From: DASQZT01 sp963728965
Lineage (GTDB): Bacteria > Acidobacteriota > Terriglobia > Bryobacterales > Bryobacteraceae
Length of the DNA stretch: 64,000 bases
Assembly (NCBI GenBank): GCA_963728965.1
Contig: CAVSMH010000011.1
Location: 180,381 to 244,380, forward strand
Direction of reading: 5' to 3'
Positions 1-8,268 of the stretch are shown in pieces. Both the position numbers and the translations under genes were made by a program. A model generated the notes under the pieces. That model made no database searches. It was not told the DNA's origin and worked only from the letters and a program-made list of their open reading frames with translations. The stretch's first letter is position 1. The number at the start of each line of letters is the position of its first letter.

Positions 1-1186
1 TAATGCTGATCTTCTCGGCAATTTCCCGTATCGCCTGCACAGTCCTCGTCACGGCTTCCCCGCTCGAGCGGGCGTCTTGCGCGGCTTGGGAGGCGATCTT
101 ATCCGTCTGCCGGGCGTTGTCGGCGTTCTGCTGGACGCTGGCGGCCATTTCCTCCATCGACGAGGTGCTCTCTTCGGCGGCGGAAGCCTGCTCGGTGGCA
201 CCCTGCGAGAGTTGCTGCGCCGTCGAACTCATTTCCTCGCTCCCCGCGGCTACGTTGCCCGCGGCTGCCGTCACCTCGCTCATGGTCTTTCTCAGATTCG
301 CCAGCATGCGCACCAGGGCCTGGCCCAGGCCGTCCTGTTCCGAAAGCGCCTTCGCCTGCGCGGTCAGATCGCCCTCGGAAATACGAGTGGCCACCTGAGC
401 CGCGCCTTTGAGGTTTTCCACCATGCGGTTCATTGCCGAAAGCATCCGGCCCAGTTCGTCGGCCGAAGGAGCGGCGATGGTGTGGGTGAGGTCGCCCTGC
501 GACACCTGTTCCACCAATCCGACCGCGATGGCCAACGGCCTGGTGATGCTGCGAACGATGAACACCGCAATACCGATCGCGATCGCGACCGCCGCCAGGA
601 TGCCGATCAGAATTCCAGTGCCGGCCCGGGCCACGACATTCTCGATCGCGCGGGCGTCCTCGTCGGCGGCGCTCTTGTTGTGGGCCACCAGCCTGTCGGC
701 CGCCTCCAGGTATTTCTGATGGACCGGCTCTAGTTGTGCGTGCACCAGGTTCACTGCCTGCCGGGTCGTATCCCTGGTTCCACCACCGGCTTTCATTACT
801 CCATCCGCCACGGCCCAGAAGGTATTGCCGGATGACGTGAATGCAGCATACAACTCCCGCTCCTTGTCCTCTTTGATCAGCTTTTCGTATGCCCTGCTCA
901 TTTCCGCATTCTGCGCGCGCAGCCCCTGTATCTCGGTATCTAGGCGCGCCATCTCGGTCTTGTCGTCAGCCAGCGCCTGTTCCAGCACCAGGTCCTTCAG
1001 TTCCTGCACGTGGCCCTGAATCTGCCCAAGCAGGTACACGCCGGGCAAGGCGTCCTCGGAGATCTCGGTCGAACTTTGGTGGATCGTACCAATCTCGCTG
1101 TAAGCGAAGACTCCCAGCGACACGGCGACCAGAATCACGGCGGCGAACCCCGCGCTGATCCTTTTTCCAATCTTCCAGTTATGCAT
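1..1186 (-). CDS. Methyl-accepting chemotaxis protein (3' end beyond the window)
   Basis: Membrane chemoreceptor that signals through CheA/CheW. The visible 395 residues begin MHNWKIGKRISAGF with a first membrane segment at about residues 10-30, a periplasmic four-helix-type sensing region, a second membrane segment near residues 190-212 and a HAMP region beginning SITRPLA. A second HAMP-like stretch follows (about 275-305), then the start of the methyl-accepting coiled coil, with the typical SSTAQQLSQGATEQASAAEE and SMEEMAASVQQNADNA motifs. The ATG at 1186 is preceded by AAAAGGG. It lies 26 bases downstream of cheA on the same strand, so it is probably co-transcribed. The signalling tip and C-terminus are outside the window, so completeness cannot be judged. 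Confidence 0.93.
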   Translation of the reverse strand, partial: MHNWKIGKRISAGFAAVILVAVSLGVFAYSEIGTIHQSSTEISEDALPGVYLLGQIQGHVQELKDLVLEQALADDKTEMARLDTEIQGLRAQNAEMSRAYEKLIKEDKERELYAAFTSSGNTFWAVADGVMKAGGGTRDTTRQAVNLVHAQLEPVHQKYLEAADRLVAHNKSAADEDARAIENVVARAGTGILIGILAAVAIAIGIAVFIVRSITRPLAIAVGLVEQVSQGDLTHTIAAPSADELGRMLSAMNRMVENLKGAAQVATRISEGDLTAQAKALSEQDGLGQALVRMLANLRKTMSEVTAAAGNVAAGSEEMSSTAQQLSQGATEQASAAEESTSSMEEMAASVQQNADNARQTDKIASQAAQDARSSGEAVTRTVQAIREIAEKISI

Positions 1187-1212
1187 CTTCGTACCCTTTT
1201 CGAAAATTCCGT

Positions 1213-3231
1213 TCAGCACGCCACCGGCAGAACCGTTCGGAGACCTTTCTGCGAACGCTCATTGGCAAATCGCACTACGGCACACACATCCAGAATCAGG
1301 GCCACCCGTCCGTCCCCCATGATGGTGGCGCCGGAGACCACTTCGATCCGGCGGAAAAACCGGCCGAGGGACTGAATCACGGTCTGATGGGTGCCGATCA
1401 CGCGGTCCACTACAAGGCCAACCCGCTGGTCCTCAAACCGCACAATCACCACCCGGGCGACCGCCGGCGGCCCGCCACCGACGCCGAACGCCTCCCGGAC
1501 ATCGATGTAAGGGACCGGTTCCCCACGCACCGCGAGCACGTTTCGACCATTGTTGCGCGCCCGCATGGCCGCGTGCAGCTCCACATTCTCGGTGACCGCC
1601 GCCATGGGCAGGATGAACTGGTCGCCGCCCACCTCGACCAGCAGGCCGTCGATAATCGCCAGGGTCAGCGGCAGGGTGACCGCCAGGCGCGTGCCCTTGC
1701 CGGCCTCGCTGGCGATCGAAAGCGACCCGCGCAGCGCATCGATCTGCCGCTTCACTACATCCATTCCCACGCCGCGGCCCGACACGTTCGTCACTTCCCG
1801 GGCGGTCGAGAACCCGGGGAGCAGAATCAGATTCAACAGGTCCTTCTCGCTCGGGTTGGCGTCCGGCGGCACAAGCTGTTTCTCGATGGCCTTGGCGAGG
1901 ATGGCCGCACGATCGATACCGCGCCCGTCGTCTTCGATGCTCACCACCACGTCGGAGCCGGCATGCACCGCCGACAGGCGGACCGTTCCCCGGCGTGGCT
2001 TGCCGCTTGCGGCGCGTTCGGCGCCCGGTTCGATGCCGTGGTCGATGGCATTGCGCAGCAGGTGCACCATCGGTTCGCCGAGTTGATCGAGGATGCTTTT
2101 GTCGAGTTCGGTTTCGGCTCCCTCGGCGATCAGGTCCACTTCCTTGCCCAGCTCCGTGGAAAGATCGTGTACCAGGCGCCGGAAGCGCCCGAACAGCGTG
2201 CCGATAGGCAGCATGCGGATTTCGAGGACGTTATCGCGGAGTTCGTCCACCAGGCGGCCCAGTTCCTGCACCGGGTTGGCGAGCTCCGCCGCGCCGGTGT
2301 GCGCGGCGGCCTGTACCAGCCGGGACTGGTTCATCACCAGTTCTCCGACCAGGTTCACCAGGCGGTCCAGCCTGCCGGACGGCACGCGCACGGTGGATTC
2401 CCGCACCAGCGTTTTGTGAAGCTCGTCGGGGGCGGAACATAGTGCCGGCCGCACCGGCCCGATAACCGGCTTCTCGGCACTGGCAGCCGTGCGATCCTCT
2501 GCCTTGGGCTGGTTTTCGGGTTCCACGGCGGACTCCAGGGTCAGTTCGCTGCCGTCCTCGACGAAAAGGAACACGTCACGGATGGTGTTTTGGTCGCAAG
2601 CGGTACGCAACTCGATGGTCCACCACAGGTAACAGGCGTCCGGCTGGATCTCCTCGAGGGGCGGAACGTCCTCGGTGTGGGCGGTGATCCGGCACGCGCC
2701 CAGACTGCGCAAATCCCGGAACAGCAGGATCGGGCTTGCCCCGCAGCTCAGGATCCCCGGATTGGGCCGGAAACCGATGGTCCAGGTGGTTTCCAGTCGA
2801 CTGGTCTCCCCGCCCGCGGCCGGCACGGTAAGGGCTGGCGGCGTGCCGGTCTGGCCGGCATACGCCGCGAGGGATGCGATCAAGCCGTTCGAATCGGGCA
2901 GTGGGGCTGCTTCCTGGATGGAGGCCAGCAGGTTCCGGATATGATCGCGCGATTCCAGAATCAGCCGGGTCAGTTTCGTCGAGACCGGCAGCCTGCCGCT
3001 GCGTACGCCGTCCAAAAGGGTCTCCACATGGTGGGTAAACCCGGCAACCAAGTCCATCCCGACCATGGCCCCGGAGCCCTTGAGGGTATGGAACGCCCGA
3101 AACAGGCGGTTGACCGTTTCCCCCGGCGGATCCCCGGAATCCAGCAACAACGCCGATTCTTCGATTTGCGACAGCAGGTCGTCCGCTTCTTGTAAAAAGG
3201 TGGCGACCGGATCAAACCGCACGAGGGTCAC
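1213..3231 (-). CDS. cheA: Chemotaxis histidine kinase CheA
   Basis: Cytoplasmic kinase that couples receptors to response regulators. The 672 residues hold an N-terminal Hpt/P1 domain with the phosphorylation site His48 in AFHTLKGSGAM. A region of about 150-270 follows in place of a recognisable P2, then the P3 dimerisation helix (RLDRLVNLVGELVMNQSRL). The P4 ATPase carries the N box LLRNAIDHGIEP and the G boxes DDGRGID and GRGVGMDVV, and a CheW-like P5 domain follows (VEVGGDQFILPMAAV onward). Its start overlaps the 3' end of the STAS gene by 20 bases, indicating translational coupling. No CheY, CheB or CheR lies in the visible part, so the rest of the pathway is elsewhere or left of the window. 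Confidence 0.96.
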   Translation of the reverse strand: MTLVRFDPVATFLQEADDLLSQIEESALLLDSGDPPGETVNRLFRAFHTLKGSGAMVGMDLVAGFTHHVETLLDGVRSGRLPVSTKLTRLILESRDHIRNLLASIQEAAPLPDSNGLIASLAAYAGQTGTPPALTVPAAGGETSRLETTWTIGFRPNPGILSCGASPILLFRDLRSLGACRITAHTEDVPPLEEIQPDACYLWWTIELRTACDQNTIRDVFLFVEDGSELTLESAVEPENQPKAEDRTAASAEKPVIGPVRPALCSAPDELHKTLVRESTVRVPSGRLDRLVNLVGELVMNQSRLVQAAAHTGAAELANPVQELGRLVDELRDNVLEIRMLPIGTLFGRFRRLVHDLSTELGKEVDLIAEGAETELDKSILDQLGEPMVHLLRNAIDHGIEPGAERAASGKPRRGTVRLSAVHAGSDVVVSIEDDGRGIDRAAILAKAIEKQLVPPDANPSEKDLLNLILLPGFSTAREVTNVSGRGVGMDVVKRQIDALRGSLSIASEAGKGTRLAVTLPLTLAIIDGLLVEVGGDQFILPMAAVTENVELHAAMRARNNGRNVLAVRGEPVPYIDVREAFGVGGGPPAVARVVIVRFEDQRVGLVVDRVIGTHQTVIQSLGRFFRRIEVVSGATIMGDGRVALILDVCAVVRFANERSQKGLRTVLPVAC

Positions 3232-3538
3232 CTCGCCCGCCGGGATCGGTTTCGAGTTCCGTCAGAAATAACCCGAGGGCCTCGCCGGCTTCCCGCACGG
3301 CGGGCGACATGGCCTTGATCCGAAAGCTCTTGTGACACTGCCAGGCGCTTCTGCGGGCGGCATAAAGAAGTTGCAGAGCGGCCGTATCGCAGGCTCCGAC
3401 TTCACTCAGATCGAGCGTGACACTGGGCTCCAGAGTCAATGCCTCGCGCAGGGCGTGGTGCAGCGGCTCCGCCGCTCCGATATCGAGATTGCCGGTAATT
3501 CGCAAAACGTTGCCGGGTTCGGGTTGGCTGATACGCAT
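3212..3538 (-). CDS. STAS-domain protein, anti-sigma-antagonist-like
   Basis: A 108-residue single STAS domain. The usual phospho-site motif DSSG reads CDTAALQLL here, so Thr stands where SpoIIAA-type proteins carry the phosphorylatable Ser. STAS proteins with this DTA pattern occur in chemotaxis operons, and the gene overlaps cheA by 20 bases, so a role in the chemosensory signalling complex is more likely than classical sigma-factor control. That role is inferred from context. The ATG at 3538 follows a 120-base gap behind the cysteine-cluster gene. Confidence 0.82.
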   Translation of the reverse strand: MRISQPEPGNVLRITGNLDIGAAEPLHHALREALTLEPSVTLDLSEVGACDTAALQLLYAARRSAWQCHKSFRIKAMSPAVREAGEALGLFLTELETDPGGRGDPRAV

Positions 3539-3658
3539 AGATATGGTTGGCGGCGCGGCAGCGACCGCGGGCTGGCGGGTCCGGGTCCTGCCGCGCTGCG
3601 CTGCTGTACTTATCGGATGTAGGGAGCCGTTTCTGTACAGTGGGAGGAAGGCGGGCCT

Positions 3659-4069
3659 TCAATACAGCTCGGGATGGGCCTGGCGCATCTCGCGGGCCTG
3701 CTCCCGCGCGGCTTCAATCTGAATCAGGGCTCCCTTTCCTATACCGGGGCAATCGTGCGCCGTTTTGGCCCATTCGCGCCGGCTCTCCACCAACTCGGGC
3801 CAGAACGGGAAGATGCGGCACTGGGTCGGTTTCGCCGGGTGGATCGAACAGCCGTCCTCGCGCAGGAAATGGCAGTTCGCCTCCCGGGGCACCCGCAGGC
3901 GCATGCGTCGGCGCGTGCGATAGACGTATTTCTGCTCGAACGCCCCCACCGGGATGCCGAGGAATTCCGCGGCGCGGGTGACGTCGTCCGCCGTGAGGTA
4001 GACGAAACCCTTCTGCCGGCAGCAGGCCGTGCATCCGGGCTGGCATTCGAAACGCAGCGCTTGGGCCAT
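3659..4069 (-). CDS. YkgJ-family cysteine-cluster protein
   Basis: A 136-residue cytoplasmic protein of the YkgJ/CxxCxxCC family, thought to bind zinc or an Fe-S cluster; the reaction is unknown. Cysteines occur as CxxxCxxCC near the N-terminus (about residues 8-17), in NCHFL, in DGCSIHPAKPTQCRIFPFWPE, which is the family hallmark, and in DCPG. The start at 4069 places it divergent from the CBS gene, with 70 bases between the two start codons. A 14-base inverted repeat (3647-3660) overlaps its stop codon. Confidence 0.85.
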   Translation of the reverse strand: MAQALRFECQPGCTACCRQKGFVYLTADDVTRAAEFLGIPVGAFEQKYVYRTRRRMRLRVPREANCHFLREDGCSIHPAKPTQCRIFPFWPELVESRREWAKTAHDCPGIGKGALIQIEAAREQAREMRQAHPELY

Positions 4070-4098
4070 GTACGATTATGGCGTGCGGCGGACTCCTG

Positions 4099-4107
4099 TG
4101 ATATATT
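4099..4107 (+). promoter_or_regulatory. Extended -10 promoter element ahead of the CBS gene
   Basis: The sequence TGATATATT fits TGn plus a -10 hexamer (TATATT, 4102-4107). It lies about 32 bases before the CBS start codon, which also has its own Shine-Dalgarno. No convincing -35 element is visible. Confidence 0.45.
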
Positions 4108-4139
4108 TGCTCCACCGCAAACTGGCGGGGAGGGTGAAA

Positions 4140-4568
4140 ATGTCCCAGGTCCGTGACATTATCGAGCGCCGCGAGTTGTTTTTTGTCGAGGAGGGGAATT
4201 CCGTGTCTGCCGTTGCGCGGCGGATGGCCGAGCTCCAGGTGGGGGCGATTCTGGTCCTCCGGGGGGACGAGATTCGGGGAGTGTTCAGCGAACGCGACCT
4301 GATGAAGCGGGTGGTCATCGCCGGTCTCGACCCGGAACGGACTCCCGTCGCCGAAGCCATGAGCACGGCGGTCACTACGGTGGACGAGCTGGCCACCGTG
4401 GAAGAGGCCATGGAACTGATGAAAAGCCACAACTGCCGGCACCTCCCGGTGACGTGCGGCTCGCGCGTGGTGGCGTTCCTCTCTATGCGGGACGTCATGA
4501 ACTATGAGTTGGCCCGCAAGACCGAAGAGATTCACCATATGCGAGCCTATATCCACGGCGCGGCGTGA
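4140..4568 (+). CDS. CBS-domain pair protein
   Basis: A 142-residue protein made of two CBS motifs. The first runs from about residues 5 to 60 (VSAVARRMAELQVGAILVL, then GVFSERDLMKRVV) and the second from 70 to 130 (STAVTTVDELATVEEAMELM, then FLSMRDVMNYEL). CBS pairs usually bind adenosyl nucleotides; the ligand here is unknown. I chose the ATG at 4140 because GGGGAGGG lies just upstream; the longer frame from 4029 would run into the divergent YkgJ gene. Its TGA overlaps the GTG of the chelatase gene, so the two are translationally coupled. Confidence 0.88.
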   Translation: MSQVRDIIERRELFFVEEGNSVSAVARRMAELQVGAILVLRGDEIRGVFSERDLMKRVVIAGLDPERTPVAEAMSTAVTTVDELATVEEAMELMKSHNCRHLPVTCGSRVVAFLSMRDVMNYELARKTEEIHHMRAYIHGAA

Positions 4569-4933
4569 CCACCGGGATCGTCGTCTTCGCCCATGGCTCC
4601 CGCATCGAATCGGCGAATGACGCGGTGCGTGCCGTGACTGCGGACCTGGCCAGCGCCGGTGGCTTTCCCTGCGTGGAAGCCGCCTTCCTGGAACTCGGCA
4701 CGCCCGACCTCGAGGGGGCGGTCACACGACTGGCGGAAAAAGGCCTGCGGCGTATCCTGGTGGTTCCCTACTTTCTTACCCTGGGCCTGCACCTGGAGCG
4801 GGACCTGCCCCGGCTGGTGCAACAGATCTCGTTGCGCCACAAGGACTTGGACGTAGTGATGACGCCGCCGCTGGACGGTCATCCGGCGTTGATACAGGTG
4901 CTGCTCGACCGTGCGCGATCAGCGATTTCCTGA
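4565..4933 (+). CDS. CbiX/SirB-type sirohydrochlorin chelatase-like protein
   Basis: A 122-residue single-domain chelatase homologue. It has the two histidines expected for metal insertion into sirohydrochlorin: His10 in VFAHGSR and His76 in LGLHLERDLPR. Small CbiX-type enzymes of this length act as homodimers and insert cobalt, iron or nickel; the metal cannot be told from sequence. The start is GTG, overlapping the previous stop as GTGA. No other tetrapyrrole gene is nearby. Confidence 0.85.
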   Translation: MTTGIVVFAHGSRIESANDAVRAVTADLASAGGFPCVEAAFLELGTPDLEGAVTRLAEKGLRRILVVPYFLTLGLHLERDLPRLVQQISLRHKDLDVVMTPPLDGHPALIQVLLDRARSAIS

Positions 4934-4953
4934 GGCAAGGGGCACCCGGGAAA

Positions 4954-4974
4954 CTTGACAAATAGGCACTAAGG
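4954..4974 (+). promoter_or_regulatory. HAIR-like operator for HspR
   Basis: CTTGACA-N7-ACTAAGG resembles the HspR-associated inverted repeat CTTGAGT-N7-ACTCAAG, with 5 of 7 matches in each half and the exact 7-base spacer. It covers the -35 box and most of the -35/-10 spacer of the dnaK promoter, which is where a repressor site would be expected. The hspR-like gene lies in the same operon. Confidence 0.6.
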
Positions 4975-4983
4975 TTTGATAAT
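4955..4983 (+). promoter_or_regulatory. Sigma-70-type promoter of the dnaK operon
   Basis: TTGACA (4955-4960), a 17-base spacer and GATAAT (4978-4983) form a near-consensus housekeeping promoter. A start near 4990 would give a leader of about 67 bases. No CIRCE element is visible. Confidence 0.8.
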
Positions 4984-4999
4984 GGAGTTGTGCTAAATC

Positions 5000-5015
5000 G
5001 CCGCCCTCGGGCGGC
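5000..5015 (+). promoter_or_regulatory. Hairpin in the dnaK 5' leader
   Basis: GCCGCC-CTCG-GGCGGC is a perfect 6-bp stem with a 4-base loop near the predicted 5' end of the dnaK message. It is upstream of the Shine-Dalgarno AGGGAGG (5037-5043) and does not cover it, so mRNA protection is more plausible than translational blocking. Confidence 0.5.
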
Positions 5016-5056
5016 ATGCCACCACCAAGCTAAACGAGGGAGGCTATTCAACCAAC

Positions 5057-6985
5057 ATGGGAAAAATTATCGGTATTGACCTGGGCACCACCAATTCGGT
5101 GGTCGCTGTGATGGAGGCTGGGCAGCCTACAGTCATCGCAAACCAGGAAGGGGCCCGCACCACTCCGTCCGTTGTGGCGTTTACCAAGAGTGGCGAGCGC
5201 CTGGTCGGCCAGGTGGCGAAACGCCAAGCCATCACCAACCCCGAAAACACGGTTTTCTCCATCAAGCGGTTCATGGGACGCCGCTCTGACGAAGTCAGCG
5301 AAGAAATGAAGATGGTCCCCTACAAGGTCGCTCGGGGGGACAACGGCGACGCGCGCGTGGATATCAGCGGAAAGAAGTACTCCCCGCCCGAAATCTCGGC
5401 CATGATCCTCACCAAGCTGAAGGAGGCCGCCGAGTCCTACCTGGGCGAAAAGATCACCCAGGCAGTGATCACGGTTCCCGCTTATTTCAACGACTCGCAA
5501 CGCCAGGCCACCAAGGACGCCGGCCGGATCGCGGGACTCGAAGTGATGCGCATCATCAACGAGCCCACCGCCGCGGCCTTGGCCTACGGCTTGGACAAGA
5601 AGAAGAACGAAACCATCGCCGTGTACGATTTCGGCGGCGGCACCTTCGATATTTCAATCCTGGAGGTGGGCGATGGCGTGGTCGAGGTCAAGTCGACCAA
5701 CGGCGACACGCACCTGGGTGGCGACAACATCGACCAGCGCATCATCGACTGGATTGTGGCCGAATTCAAGAAGGAAAACGGCATCGACCTTTCGCGCGAC
5801 CAGATGGCCCTCCAGCGCCTCAAAGAGGCCGCCGAGAAAGCCAAGATGGAGCTGTCGACGCTGCTCGAGTCCGAAATCAATCTGCCGTTCATCACGGCCG
5901 ACGCGAGCGGACCCAAGCACCTGCAAATGAAGCTCACCCGGGCCCGTTTCGAGCAGATGGTCGAAGATGTTCTTCAGCGGTCCGTGGGCCCCTGCAAGCA
6001 GGCCATGGCCGATGCCAACGTGACGCCGCAGCAGATCGACGAGGTCGTGCTGGTGGGCGGCCAGACCCGAATGCCGCGGATCCAGGCCATTGTGCGCGAC
6101 CTGTTCAGCCGGGAGCCCCACAAGGGCGTGAACCCCGACGAAGTCGTGGCGGTGGGGGCCGCGGTTCAGGGAGGCGTGCTGGGCGGTGAGGTGAAAGACG
6201 TGCTGCTCCTCGATGTGACCCCGCTGTCGCTGGGCATCGAGACCATGGGCGGCGTCTTCACCAAGCTGATCGAACGCAATACCACCATCCCTACGCGGAA
6301 GAGCGAGGTGTTCTCGACGGCTTCCGACAACCAGCCCTCGGTGGAGATCAAGGTCTCCCAGGGGGAGCGGTCCATGGCCCGGGACAATCGTTTGCTGGGC
6401 GTGTTTCAGCTCGGTAACATCCCGCCCGCGCCGCGCGGCATTCCGCAGATCGAAGTGACCTTCGATATCGACGCCAACGGCATTCTCAATGTGACCGCCA
6501 AGGACCGCGGCACCAACAACGAGCAGAAGATCACCATCACGTCCTCTTCGGGCCTGTCCAAGGACGAGGTGGAGAAGATGGCCCGCGACGCCGAGTCGCA
6601 CGCCGCCGACGATCGGAAACAGCGCGATACCATCGAGGCCAAGAACCGTGCCGATGCCATGGTCTACAACGTGGAGAAGACGTTGAAGGAGCATCGCTCG
6701 AAGATCGGGGAAGCCGAAGCCAAGGAGATCGAATTGGCTATCGAAGAGACCAAGAAGGCGATGAACGAGAACGATCCGGATAAGATCAACTCCGCCGTGG
6801 ACCGGCTCACCACCGCCAGCCATAAACTCGCCGAGGCGATGTACAAAGCCACACCGCAGCAACCCGGCGGCGCGCCGCCTCCGCCCCCTGGCGGCGACGG
6901 CTCGGCGGGCGGCGACTCCGGCCCCAAGAAAGGGAAGGACGACGTAGTCGACGCCGAGTTCGTGGACGTGGACGATAAGAAGTAA
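5057..6985 (+). CDS. dnaK: Chaperone DnaK (Hsp70)
   Basis: ATP-dependent cytoplasmic chaperone of 642 residues. The ATPase domain starts MGKIIGIDLGTTNSVVAVME and contains VYDFGGGTFDISIL and VLVGGQTRMP. The substrate-binding domain includes VTPLSLGIETMGG and the lid is helical. The flexible tail is rich in Pro and Gly and ends DAEFVDVDDKK, close to the usual EEVD-like terminus. Shine-Dalgarno AGGGAGG is well placed. It is the first gene of dnaK-dnaJ-hspR; grpE is absent from this operon. Confidence 0.98.
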   Translation: MGKIIGIDLGTTNSVVAVMEAGQPTVIANQEGARTTPSVVAFTKSGERLVGQVAKRQAITNPENTVFSIKRFMGRRSDEVSEEMKMVPYKVARGDNGDARVDISGKKYSPPEISAMILTKLKEAAESYLGEKITQAVITVPAYFNDSQRQATKDAGRIAGLEVMRIINEPTAAALAYGLDKKKNETIAVYDFGGGTFDISILEVGDGVVEVKSTNGDTHLGGDNIDQRIIDWIVAEFKKENGIDLSRDQMALQRLKEAAEKAKMELSTLLESEINLPFITADASGPKHLQMKLTRARFEQMVEDVLQRSVGPCKQAMADANVTPQQIDEVVLVGGQTRMPRIQAIVRDLFSREPHKGVNPDEVVAVGAAVQGGVLGGEVKDVLLLDVTPLSLGIETMGGVFTKLIERNTTIPTRKSEVFSTASDNQPSVEIKVSQGERSMARDNRLLGVFQLGNIPPAPRGIPQIEVTFDIDANGILNVTAKDRGTNNEQKITITSSSGLSKDEVEKMARDAESHAADDRKQRDTIEAKNRADAMVYNVEKTLKEHRSKIGEAEAKEIELAIEETKKAMNENDPDKINSAVDRLTTASHKLAEAMYKATPQQPGGAPPPPPGGDGSAGGDSGPKKGKDDVVDAEFVDVDDKK

Positions 6986-7001
6986 GCATCACCGTGAAGG
7001 A

Positions 7002-7023
7002 GGGGCCGGGGTGACCCGGCCCC
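7002..7023 (+). promoter_or_regulatory. Intercistronic hairpin between dnaK and dnaJ
   Basis: GGGGCCGGG-GTGA-CCCGGCCCC forms a perfect 9-bp stem capped by a GNRA-type tetraloop. It has no U tract, so it is not an ordinary terminator. The strongest Shine-Dalgarno-like stretch (AAGGAGGGG, 6998-7006) lies at its 5' foot and the dnaJ ATG lies 13 bases after its 3' foot. Confidence 0.7.
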
Positions 7024-7036
7024 TGGGATTCTGACT

Positions 7037-8221
7037 ATGCCTACCGCTCCCAAGCACGACTATTACGACACGCTCGGGGTGGCCCGCAAAGCCGCGACGG
7101 ACGAAATCCGCAAGGCTTACCGGAAACTCGCGCGCAAGTATCACCCGGACTTGAACCCCGGTGACAAGTCCGCCGAGGAGCGTTTCAAGCGTGTCCAGGA
7201 AGCCTACGACATCCTCAGCGATTCCAAAAAGCGCCAGATGTACGACCAGTACGGCTTCTATTCGGAGAACGGTTTCACGGGCGCGGGTCCGGGGCCCGGC
7301 AGCGCCGGTCCGCAACCCGGTTTCGACTTCAACGGGTTCGATTTCTCGGAATATTTCCAAGGCGCCGGGGCCGCGCCCAAGGGCGGCCGCCGCACGGAAT
7401 CCTCCGGCGGAGGTTTCCGCGATATCTTCTCCCAGTTCTTCGGAGGCCACGGGGGCGAGGCTGCCACGCCCCAGCCGGAAAAGGGCACCGACCTCGAATA
7501 CGGCATCGACATCGACTTCTGGCAGGCCATCAAAGGCACCCAGTTGCGGCTCAACATCAACCGCTACGAAATCTGCGGGACGTGCCGCGGAACCGGCTCC
7601 ACCGGCTCCGGCGAGATTGCCTGCCCGCAATGCGGCGGTACCGGCAATGTCAGCCAGATGGCCGGGGCCATGAAGTTCAGCCTGACCTGTCCGCGCTGCG
7701 GCGGCTCCGGAAAACTGCGCAATGCCTGCCCCACGTGCGGCGGGGATGGGCGCGTCACCCATACCGAACAGGTGGACATTCGCATTCCGCCCGGCGCGCG
7801 CAATGGATCGCGCCTGCGCGTGCCCGGGAAAGGCAATGCCGGCACGATGGGGGCGCCTCCCGGAGACTTGTATATCACTACACGGGTGGAGGACCACCCG
7901 TTCTTTCGCCGCGAAGGGGACGATATCGAAATCACCGTACCGGTGGCGGTTTGGGAGGCCGCTCTCGGTGCCAAGATCGAGGTCCCTACCATTGACGGAC
8001 GCACTCTGCTGAAGATTCCCCAGGGTACCCGCAATGGCCAGAAGTTCCGCCTGCGTGAAAAGGGCGTCATGAACTCACGGACCAATCAAAGGGGCGACCA
8101 GATTGTGGAAGTCGCCATCGAGGCTCCCGACCCCCGCGATGAGCGCACTCGCGAACTGCTCCGCGAACTTGGTAAACTCCATCCGGAAGACCCGCGCCAC
8201 GAAGTGTGGGCGAAGGTATAG
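7037..8221 (+). CDS. dnaJ: Co-chaperone DnaJ (Hsp40)
   Basis: Stimulates the DnaK ATPase and delivers clients. The 394 residues comprise a J domain (residues 8-72) with HPD at 36-38 and the QMYDQYG end, a Gly/Phe-rich linker (about 75-140) and the zinc-binding region with four CxxCxGxG-type repeats (CGTCRGTG, CPQCGGTG, CPRCGGSG, CPTCGGDG). The C-terminal client-binding domains follow (IRIPPGARNGSRLRVPGKG). It is therefore a complete type I DnaJ. It lies 51 bases after dnaK in the same operon. Confidence 0.97.
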   Translation: MPTAPKHDYYDTLGVARKAATDEIRKAYRKLARKYHPDLNPGDKSAEERFKRVQEAYDILSDSKKRQMYDQYGFYSENGFTGAGPGPGSAGPQPGFDFNGFDFSEYFQGAGAAPKGGRRTESSGGGFRDIFSQFFGGHGGEAATPQPEKGTDLEYGIDIDFWQAIKGTQLRLNINRYEICGTCRGTGSTGSGEIACPQCGGTGNVSQMAGAMKFSLTCPRCGGSGKLRNACPTCGGDGRVTHTEQVDIRIPPGARNGSRLRVPGKGNAGTMGAPPGDLYITTRVEDHPFFRREGDDIEITVPVAVWEAALGAKIEVPTIDGRTLLKIPQGTRNGQKFRLREKGVMNSRTNQRGDQIVEVAIEAPDPRDERTRELLRELGKLHPEDPRHEVWAKV

Positions 8222-8268
8222 CGGGGCGGCTTCCATCCGGCTTTCGTTCTCAGGAGAAACGTCGCGCC

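Noticed and set aside
1387..2442. 351-residue frame on the plus strand
   Set aside because: It is fully antisense to cheA, is rich in Arg/His/Gln as expected from a shadow of high-GC sequence, and resembles no family.
3647..3660. GAAGGC-GG-GCCTTC inverted repeat at the end of the YkgJ gene as a terminator
   Set aside because: The loop is only two bases and no U tract follows, so a terminator cannot be supported.
5654..6862. 402-residue minus-strand frame opposite dnaK
   Set aside because: Antisense shadow of a highly conserved gene; no independent motif or ribosome site.
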